Of a stretch of DNA of 64,000 nt, positions 58,115 through 64,000 are shown piece by piece. Below the pieces are notes generated by a model, which did no database searches, was not told where the DNA came from, and saw only the letters and a list, made by a program, of their open reading frames with translations. Position numbers and translations under genes: made by a program. Origin of the DNA: Bradyrhizobium sp. CIAT3101 (GTDB lineage Bacteria; Pseudomonadota; Alphaproteobacteria; Rhizobiales; Xanthobacteraceae); assembly GCF_029714945.1 (NCBI RefSeq), contig NZ_CP121634.1:8205001-8269000 (forward strand). The letters are read 5' to 3'. Position 1 is the stretch's first letter; each line of letters opens with the position of its first letter.

Positions 58115-60442
58115 ATGTCTCTTCTCTCACTTCCTGTCGCAACCCTCGGCACGCCGCGTATCGGACCGCGCCGTGAGCTCAAGCTGGCGCTCGAAGCCTA
58201 CTGGGCCGGTAAGATCAGCACCTCGCAGCTTCTTGAAGCAGCGGCGGGTCTTCGTGTCGCCAATTGGGCACGTCAGAAGTCGCTGGGCGTCAGTGTCATC
58301 CCATCAAATGACTTTTCGCTTTATGACCAGGTTCTCGATACGAGCGTCATGGTTGGCGCCATTCCCGAGATGTATGGCTGGGACGGCGGGCCGGTCTCGC
58401 TGCAGACCTATTTCGCCATGGCACGAGGCTCGCAAGATAAGGAACAAGGCGCGAGCCGCGGTCAAGCTCGAGCTCATGGCGCCGCTGCGCAGGAGATGAC
58501 TAAGTGGTTCGATACCAACTACCACTACATGGTGCCCGAATTCCATAAGGGACAGACCTTCAGGCTCTCCTCCCGCAAACCGATCGAGGAATATGAGGAG
58601 GCGAAAGCCCTTGGCTATCAAACGCGTCCTGTCTTGGTCGGACCGGTCACCTTCCTGAAGCTCGGCAAGAGTGCCGATCCGACATTTGATCCGATTTCGC
58701 TGCTCGAGAGCCTCGTACCCGTCTATGTCGAGGTGCTCAAGGAACTGGCGAAACGTGGAGCCGAGTGGGTCCAGCTTGATGAGCCCTATCTGGTGCTTGA
58801 TCTCGACGAGACGACGCGGCGTGCGGTCCAGCGTGCCTATGGACGTCTTGCTGAGGAGGTCCCTGGCATCAAAATCATGCTTACGACTTATTTCGGAGCG
58901 ATCGGCGACAATCTGGCGACCGCTCTGGGACTGCCTGTGGCCGGGTTGCACGTGGATCTTGTCCGCGCTCCCCAGCAATTGAGCCAAATTGAAATCAGCG
59001 CCCGCGCGGACCTCGTGGTTTCGCTCGGCGTCATCGACGGCCGCAACGTGTGGCGCTCGAACCTCTTTGCACTGGTTGAGCGGCTCAAGCCTTTCATTGC
59101 AAAGTTCGGCAAGGATCGCGTGCAACTCGCCCCGTCTTGCTCGCTCTTGCATGTCCCAATCGACGTTCAGCTCGAGACCGATATCGATTCGGATGTGAAG
59201 AGGTGGCTTGCCTTCTCGGTGCAGAAGATCGACGAGCTCGCGGCCTTGGGGAAAGCACTCGCAGGCGACGGAAGCGCCATTGCCGCGCTTTCCGAATCAG
59301 ACCGTGCAGCGAAGGCTCGCCGGGCATCACCGAAGATCCATAACAGGGTTGTCACACAGCGGGCGGCGGCGATTGACGAGGCTATGTGCCGTCGCAACAG
59401 CGCTTTTACGACCCGTGCCGAGGTTCAGCGCAAGCGTTTCGGCCTGCCGCTGTTTCCCACGACAACAATCGGCTCGTTCCCACAGACCGCGCAGGTACGC
59501 AACGCCCGCTCCGCGCGTGCCCAGGGACAGTTGACAAAGGCGGAATATGAACAATTCCTGAAAGAGGAAACGGCTCGCGCCGTCCTTTGGCAGGAGGAGA
59601 TTGGGCTCGACGTTCTTGTTCACGGCGAGTTCGAGCGCAACGATATGGTCCAGTATTTCGCTGAACAGCTTTCCGGCTTCGTGTTTACAAAGCATGGCTG
59701 GGTGCAATCTTACGGCTCACGTTACGTTCGTCCGCCGATTCTGTTCGGCGATGTCTCGCGGCCGAAGCCGATGACCATCGAATGGTGGCGCTACGCGCAG
59801 TCCCTAACCAGAAAGCCGATGAAGGCCATGCTTACGGGGCCGGTGACGATCCTAAATTGGTCGTTTGTCCGTGACGATATTCCGCGGAGCGAGGCCTGCC
59901 GTCAGATCGCGCTCGCCATCCGTGATGAGGTCGCCGAACTGGAAAGAGCCGGCGCAACCATGATCCAAATCGATGAGGCCGCACTACGCGAAGGTTTGCC
60001 TCTCCGCCGCTCCGATTGGAAGTCTTATCTCGACTGGGCAGTGGAGAGCTTCCGCCTCTGTTCCTCCGGTGTTGCCGATGCGACACAGATCCATACCCAC
60101 ATGTGCTATTCGGAGTTCAACGCCATCATCGATGCAATTGCCGCGATGGACGCAGATGTCATCTCGATCGAAACGTCCCGTTCTAAGATGGAGCTGCTCG
60201 ACGCATTCACTGCCTTCAAATACCCAAACGACATCGGCCCTGGCGTCTACGACATCCACTCGCCTCGCGTTCCCGAGGCTGCTGAGATGGCGGATCTCAT
60301 CGCGCGAGCTCGCCAACGACTGTCGGATTCGCAGCTCTGGATCAATCCGGATTGCGGCCTAAAGACCCGCAAATGGACCGAAGTCCGTCCGGCGCTCGTC
60401 AACATGGTTGCGGCGGCCCGCGAAATGCGCAAGGCGTCCTGA
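58115..60442 (+). CDS. metE: Cobalamin-independent methionine synthase
   Basis: A 775-residue MetE, which transfers a methyl group from 5-methyltetrahydropteroyltri-glutamate to homocysteine without B12. The N-terminal barrel starts LGTPRIGPRRELKLALEAYW. The C-terminal barrel starts FPTTTIGSFPQTAQVRNAR and holds the zinc ligands in HTHMCYSEF and NPDCGLKTR, with IQIDEAALREGLPLR for homocysteine binding. The start ATG at 58115 gives the usual few residues before LGTPR; ATG 58079 is an in-frame alternative without a ribosome site. A cobalamin riboswitch precedes it, so it is made when B12 is short. Confidence 0.96.
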   Translation: MSLLSLPVATLGTPRIGPRRELKLALEAYWAGKISTSQLLEAAAGLRVANWARQKSLGVSVIPSNDFSLYDQVLDTSVMVGAIPEMYGWDGGPVSLQTYFAMARGSQDKEQGASRGQARAHGAAAQEMTKWFDTNYHYMVPEFHKGQTFRLSSRKPIEEYEEAKALGYQTRPVLVGPVTFLKLGKSADPTFDPISLLESLVPVYVEVLKELAKRGAEWVQLDEPYLVLDLDETTRRAVQRAYGRLAEEVPGIKIMLTTYFGAIGDNLATALGLPVAGLHVDLVRAPQQLSQIEISARADLVVSLGVIDGRNVWRSNLFALVERLKPFIAKFGKDRVQLAPSCSLLHVPIDVQLETDIDSDVKRWLAFSVQKIDELAALGKALAGDGSAIAALSESDRAAKARRASPKIHNRVVTQRAAAIDEAMCRRNSAFTTRAEVQRKRFGLPLFPTTTIGSFPQTAQVRNARSARAQGQLTKAEYEQFLKEETARAVLWQEEIGLDVLVHGEFERNDMVQYFAEQLSGFVFTKHGWVQSYGSRYVRPPILFGDVSRPKPMTIEWWRYAQSLTRKPMKAMLTGPVTILNWSFVRDDIPRSEACRQIALAIRDEVAELERAGATMIQIDEAALREGLPLRRSDWKSYLDWAVESFRLCSSGVADATQIHTHMCYSEFNAIIDAIAAMDADVISIETSRSKMELLDAFTAFKYPNDIGPGVYDIHSPRVPEAAEMADLIARARQRLSDSQLWINPDCGLKTRKWTEVRPALVNMVAAAREMRKAS

Positions 60443-61025
60443 CGCGGGGGCGCTCGCGGGGTCGAACGACGAGCTGATCGAAGCAGATAAAGTCCAGATT
60501 ATGTCGACGTCACAATTTGGTCAGCTGAATTCGTTCAGGCGCCAACAAGGCGATACTGTCGAACCAGCCGATCGGTGGGCAATATGCGATGGCCGGATCT
60601 TCGCCGCCGGAGGAATTCGCACCGCTTTATAGAGGGCGTTCGAACACAGGCCTGCCAATTACCCGTTCGTCATGCAGTATGCTTAGCCGGGCGGCATTGG
60701 CCCAGGAATTGCTAATTCGACCTCAAAGTTCGTTCTATCTTTCTGGAGCCGTCGCGCAGCAATGTCGCGCTGCTGAGCGGGCGTTTCTCAACGCCGACCG
60801 TGCTTCAGAGGCCGCAAGATCAGAAGGGCCTGTGGTCCTTAATCGAGCTTTCGTCGAAGGGGGGCGGGCAGCCAGGCCGGTCAGTTCGGCGTGACAGGCC
60901 GGCACCGAAAGAGGTCTCAGTGGTCCGGGGTGCCAGTCAGCAATAGCGGCGGTCGGTGCAAGAAAACCGGAGTGTATGGCGCAACAACAACGACCACAGC
61001 TAGAGGCGAGAAAGAAATAAGTCAG
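60443..61025. other. Intergenic stretch between metE and the LysR gene
   Basis: No supported gene. Frames here are short and motif-free. Confidence 0.35.
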
Positions 61026-61997
61026 ATGCGCAAGTTACCGATTCTGAAAAGCCTTCATCTGTTTGAGGCGGTTAGCGAGTTTTCCAGCTTCTCAAAGGCG
61101 GCTGAGCGATTAAACATAACGACCGGAGCGGTAAGTTATCAGATGCGCCTGCTTGAGGATTGGTTCGGGAGGAGACTGTTCGTTCGCCATAGCTCGGGCG
61201 TGCGGCTGACATCCGACGGCGAACAGCTGAAGCGCAGCTGTGCGAGCGCGTTCACAATGCTCGAGAAAGGATGCTACGAACTACGAAGGCGCGATGCGGC
61301 ACAAACAGTCGTGGTGGGATGCTCAACCACATTTTTGTCGCACAGCCTCTTGCCGCGTATCGGTACGTTCCGTCAACTCCATTCCAACATTGATTTTGCC
61401 TTTGAGACTGATTCCAATCTCGACGCGCTGGTTGTTGGTGCGTTGGATGTATTGTTCGTTTCCGGCGTGTTGAAGCGACCGCTTCCCGTCCGTGAGGTTC
61501 ACGTATCCAACGAGATGATTGGCCCTGTGTGTGCGCCCGCGACGCTCGAGGCGATCAAAAGCCCGAAAAACATCCTTTCTATTCCTCTGTTGCACGAGTC
61601 CGGCAAGTTGGATGCTTGGAACGAATGGGCCAGCGCAGCTGCAATATGCTTGCGGGGATCGCGCCACGTCGCGTTCGATACATTTTCCGTGGCTGTCGAG
61701 GCGGCAAAAAGCGGGCTTGGAGCCGCAATATGCTCGCAAATTCTGGTTAGAAGCAACCTTGAGAAGGAAGAGCTTGTGGCTCCGTTTGGCTTTGTGCCGG
61801 TCAATCGCTCAATCTACATGTTTGTCAGTGAGCACGCGCGAAATATGGCGGCTATTAAGCAGTTTCGGAGCTGGGCACTATCAGAAATATTCAGTGGGGA
61901 TGATCCGGTATCGTATTTTCAAGGCGCAACTCGAGAGGTCAAGCGGGCCGGTCAAGTGAACGTCCCCGCTGCGTCACTGCCGGCGTCAGCCCGATGA
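61026..61997 (+). CDS. LysR-family transcriptional regulator (GcvA-like)
   Basis: A 323-residue regulator. The N-terminal winged helix reads LKSLHLFEAVSEFSSFSKAA and LNITTGAVSYQMRLLEDWFG with RLFVRHSSGVRLTSDGEQL, where the A/V-S-x-Q/M pattern is that of the GcvA/AmpR group. The remaining 220 residues are the LysR effector domain (VVVGCSTTFLSHSLLPR, FDTFSVAVEAAKSGLGAAIC). The start at 61026 (MRKLPILKSLHLFE) is standard; the longer frame from 60891 is rejected. No divergent target gene is next to it. The convergent peptide-MFS-DUF3088 unit is the nearest neighbour. Confidence 0.92.
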   Translation: MRKLPILKSLHLFEAVSEFSSFSKAAERLNITTGAVSYQMRLLEDWFGRRLFVRHSSGVRLTSDGEQLKRSCASAFTMLEKGCYELRRRDAAQTVVVGCSTTFLSHSLLPRIGTFRQLHSNIDFAFETDSNLDALVVGALDVLFVSGVLKRPLPVREVHVSNEMIGPVCAPATLEAIKSPKNILSIPLLHESGKLDAWNEWASAAAICLRGSRHVAFDTFSVAVEAAKSGLGAAICSQILVRSNLEKEELVAPFGFVPVNRSIYMFVSEHARNMAAIKQFRSWALSEIFSGDDPVSYFQGATREVKRAGQVNVPAASLPASAR

Positions 61998-62027
61998 TGC
62001 GCCTCGCGGGCTTACAAGCCAGACGCT

Positions 62028-62375
62028 TCATGAATGAGGGGCCGGAAATCCGTGGCGCACAGCTAAAAGATGGAGGATTGCAAACGGGTCGTCGACATAG
62101 GCGAACCCGTTCGCGTACTTCGCGTTTTCAGGTGTAGAGCTCCCTTTCTCGAAAATGAGAACGGGCGCGGACTGATGATCCAGGCCGAGCCTCTCGATGA
62201 GTGCGGCTCGCGGCTTGGCCCAGGCAATATGACGAACGTCGAGCCTCGCAGCGCAGCTCGGAAATGCGGACAGGATCCCTTCCAGCAGCGAGCATTGCCA
62301 GCAATAGAATTGCTGTCCGGGAAATGCCGGATCTGAAAACGGTCGTTCTAAAAGGAACAGCTGATCCCATGGCAT
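62028..62375 (-). CDS. DUF3088 family protein
   Basis: A 115-residue protein that follows the DUF3088 pattern: LFLLERPFSDPAFPGQQFYC then WQCSLLEGILSAFP, LDVRHIAW and the C-terminal NAKYANGFAYVDDPFAILHL and RHGFPAPH. The CWQC motif and length suggest a thioredoxin-like fold, but no reaction is known. The start (ATG 62375) follows the MFS stop by 14 bases, so it is in one transcript with the transporter and the small peptide gene. Confidence 0.8.
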   Translation of the reverse strand: MPWDQLFLLERPFSDPAFPGQQFYCWQCSLLEGILSAFPSCAARLDVRHIAWAKPRAALIERLGLDHQSAPVLIFEKGSSTPENAKYANGFAYVDDPFAILHLLAVRHGFPAPHS

Positions 62376-62389
62376 GCGTGAATCGCAGT

Positions 62390-63568
62390 CTATTGTTCAT
62401 GAAGACACGAAACTTGAGAATGCCTTGATCTAACCACGGCGAAGGTGGCCGCGGCAAAAGCAAGAAATGCGCTCGCCGCACATATCAGCACGATCATTCC
62501 GAACGGCAGCCGATCACCCAAGAGCGAGAAAACAATGCCATTTCCCGCGACGCCGCTGTAGGTACAACATTGAAATAGCCCGGAAAGGCGAGCGGCTCGA
62601 TCCGGAGCCACTGACGAAACCATGTGCGTGTGAGCGGCAGCCGCAAATATTTGACCGAGGCCCAGCATCACGCTGCTTGACGCGATCACCACAGGCAAGC
62701 CGGCATCGAGTGACATGACTGCAAGGCATGCCGCGAGCAGCACTGCGGCCCCGGCGATGGTCGGCAAGGCGCCCAACCAGTTGAAAATCGGCTTGGCGGC
62801 TAGGGACCCCAGCAAGGCCAAAACGCCATTGATCATGACGATCGTCAATAGAACGCCTTTGTCAAGAACCCCTCCAGCTGTGGCACGGATTGCGGGATAG
62901 ACATTGATGATGCCCGCGCCGAGATTAAGAAGAAAGATCGCAAAGAATGCGGGATAGAGCGGTACCAAATCCAAGATGCTTTCAGAGGCTGGCGGTTCAA
63001 GGGCCGACCGAGTCCTTCTCGAGTACCGCTTGATGGCGAAGAGCATCATCAAGGATAGCCAGACCGCCGATACGTTGAGCGCCAGAACGCCTGGTAAGTG
63101 CAATTTATCGGAGAGCATGGCACCTGCAAACATTCCGAGCAGATAGGTAATCCAGTCGATATTGGCAATGTTGCGTAGAACCGAAATCATGTCGTCTTCT
63201 GATGTGATTCTACGGAAGAAAGAGACTTCTGCGGACAGATAGACGGGCTGGACCAAGCTCAGGATGGCGATTGAGGCGTAGCTCAAGAAGGAATCGATCC
63301 CCTCCGTGTAGAAGATACAGAGCAGCGCGCATATTCGAGTCGCATTGACGATCATCATGGCGGTGATCGGATCACTTCTGTCAACCACGGGGGACAAGAA
63401 GAGGCTCCCAAACATGATAGGAGCAAAAATGACAGCAACGCCAAGACCCGCGGCGCTCATACCGGATTGAAGGAGGCCGATCAGTATGCCGATTCTGAAC
63501 GCCCAACTGCCGATCTGAATGACCAGATGCGACAGATAGACGAGTTGCCGTGTGCGCGCCCCACTCAT
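62390..63568 (-). CDS. MFS transporter
   Basis: A 392-residue inner-membrane protein with about twelve predicted helices, for example IGSWAFRIGILIGLLQSG, VIFAPIMFGSLFLSPVVDRS (the loop 2-3 motif) and GVLLTIVMINGVLALLGSLA. The layout is of the efflux-type MFS group. It starts 6 bases after the stop of a 44-residue peptide gene and ends 14 bases before a DUF3088 gene. Tight spacing suggests it exports or imports something connected with these two products. Substrate unknown. Confidence 0.9.
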   Translation of the reverse strand: MSGARTRQLVYLSHLVIQIGSWAFRIGILIGLLQSGMSAAGLGVAVIFAPIMFGSLFLSPVVDRSDPITAMMIVNATRICALLCIFYTEGIDSFLSYASIAILSLVQPVYLSAEVSFFRRITSEDDMISVLRNIANIDWITYLLGMFAGAMLSDKLHLPGVLALNVSAVWLSLMMLFAIKRYSRRTRSALEPPASESILDLVPLYPAFFAIFLLNLGAGIINVYPAIRATAGGVLDKGVLLTIVMINGVLALLGSLAAKPIFNWLGALPTIAGAAVLLAACLAVMSLDAGLPVVIASSSVMLGLGQIFAAAAHTHMVSSVAPDRAARLSGLFQCCTYSGVAGNGIVFSLLGDRLPFGMIVLICAASAFLAFAAATFAVVRSRHSQVSCLHEQ

Positions 63569-63574
63569 TATGAC

Positions 63575-63709
63575 CTAGCTCATCGAGCAGCCGGCGACTG
63601 GATATCGCTTGATGCAGAAGCGAAGATGACGCAGGTGATTGTGCCCCGACGTCAGTGCGATAAGCCCGCGAGAGCTTTCGTAATGAGACGACGGGTCAAA
63701 AGACATCAT
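63575..63709 (-). CDS. Small peptide (44 residues) coupled to MFS gene
   Basis: A short frame starts with two ATGs (63709, 63706) preceded by a strong ribosome site, aggaagg, 5-8 bases upstream. The peptide begins MMSFDPSSHYESSRGLIALT and ends with a basic part that has two cysteines (RFCIKRYPVAGCSMS). It ends 6 bases before the MFS start codon. It has no signal peptide or membrane segment. The frame is open further upstream to 63835, but that part lacks a good start. It could be a translated leader or a peptide that is modified and moved by the MFS protein; there is no homology evidence for either. Confidence 0.5.
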   Translation of the reverse strand: MMSFDPSSHYESSRGLIALTSGHNHLRHLRFCIKRYPVAGCSMS

Positions 63710-64000
63710 ATCTGCCTTCCTGTGGCGTGCAGTCGCGCGGGACAAAATGCTGGCGAACTCGATCCCCCATTGCCTGGCTACATTCCCGAAATTGCAGCGC
63801 TTCTTGCGCAATAGGATCGGCCAGACATCGCCCACGAACTTTTACGCGCAGCAACCATTTTCTGTCGTATCGTGGCGCACGCTGCCTTAGTGCGACGGCA
63901 CGCTGTGCTATGATCCGCAAGCTCTTGACGGCTCGGGGAGGACGCAGGCGCTAGTTCCGCCGTGAAGCCAGATCAGCTTGCAGACTCGTGTGGATATGCT
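63710..64000. other. Right edge of window
   Basis: Upstream region of the peptide-MFS-DUF3088 unit. No supported gene. Confidence 0.35.

Overview
The window looks like a chromosome segment of a Bradyrhizobium-type alphaproteobacterium. The evidence is the GC-rich coding style, a DUF3551 protein, a tricarboxylate-type binding protein, an orphan NodU-like carbamoyltransferase, an orphan P450, and long stretches of decayed genes and insertion sequences of the kind found in a symbiosis island. The genus is an inference from gene content; no rRNA or complete tRNA is present.

Layout. 1-6.7 kb is tidy core genome: end of an unknown gene, acyl carrier protein, FATP-type acyl-CoA synthetase, TTT-type binding protein, DUF3551 protein, htpG, a secreted hypothetical, and a probable three-hairpin small RNA ending in a perfect terminator. 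From about 6.9 kb the sequence becomes a mosaic. Two near-identical excisionase-like genes with shared promoters lie in inverted orientation at 7.0 and 16.4 kb. They enclose an IS21 remnant, a HI0074-type fragment, two S1/P1 nucleases (one frameshifted) and an autoinhibited Fic protein. Tandem tyrosine-recombinase stumps (17.1-17.7 kb), an IS256-family element that splits a small gene, a P450, a wrecked porin gene and a wrecked hipA follow. 25-31 kb holds nodU, a small secreted protein behind a sigma-54-type promoter, a hemN-like gene and small secreted peptides.

32-47 kb is the most coherent accessory block, an uncharacterised catabolic system. A minus-strand operon encodes a family-1 sugar ABC transporter (binding protein, two permeases, ATPase), a PfkB kinase, an SDR dehydrogenase, a NagD-type HAD phosphatase and a regulator that fuses a TIM-barrel domain to a degenerate sigma-54-activator AAA+ module. 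Next to it lie a short free-standing TIM-barrel relative, a UPF0261/Tm-1-like gene, a 'phosphoenolpyruvate hydrolase' TIM-barrel gene and an FAD dehydrogenase. The same 16-bp direct repeat (TGGGTA twice, 10 bp apart) occurs at all three promoter regions, which suggests one regulon.

47.7-60.4 kb contains two cobalamin riboswitches. One precedes nrdAB, whose NrdB has the full residue signature of a class Ic (Mn/Fe, radical-tyrosine-free) ribonucleotide reductase. The other precedes metE, the B12-independent methionine synthase. Both would be switched off when B12 is plentiful. Between them lie aspartase, an OprB-like porin and a TauD-type dioxygenase. The window ends with a LysR regulator and a minus-strand mini-operon of a 44-residue peptide, an MFS transporter and a DUF3088 protein.
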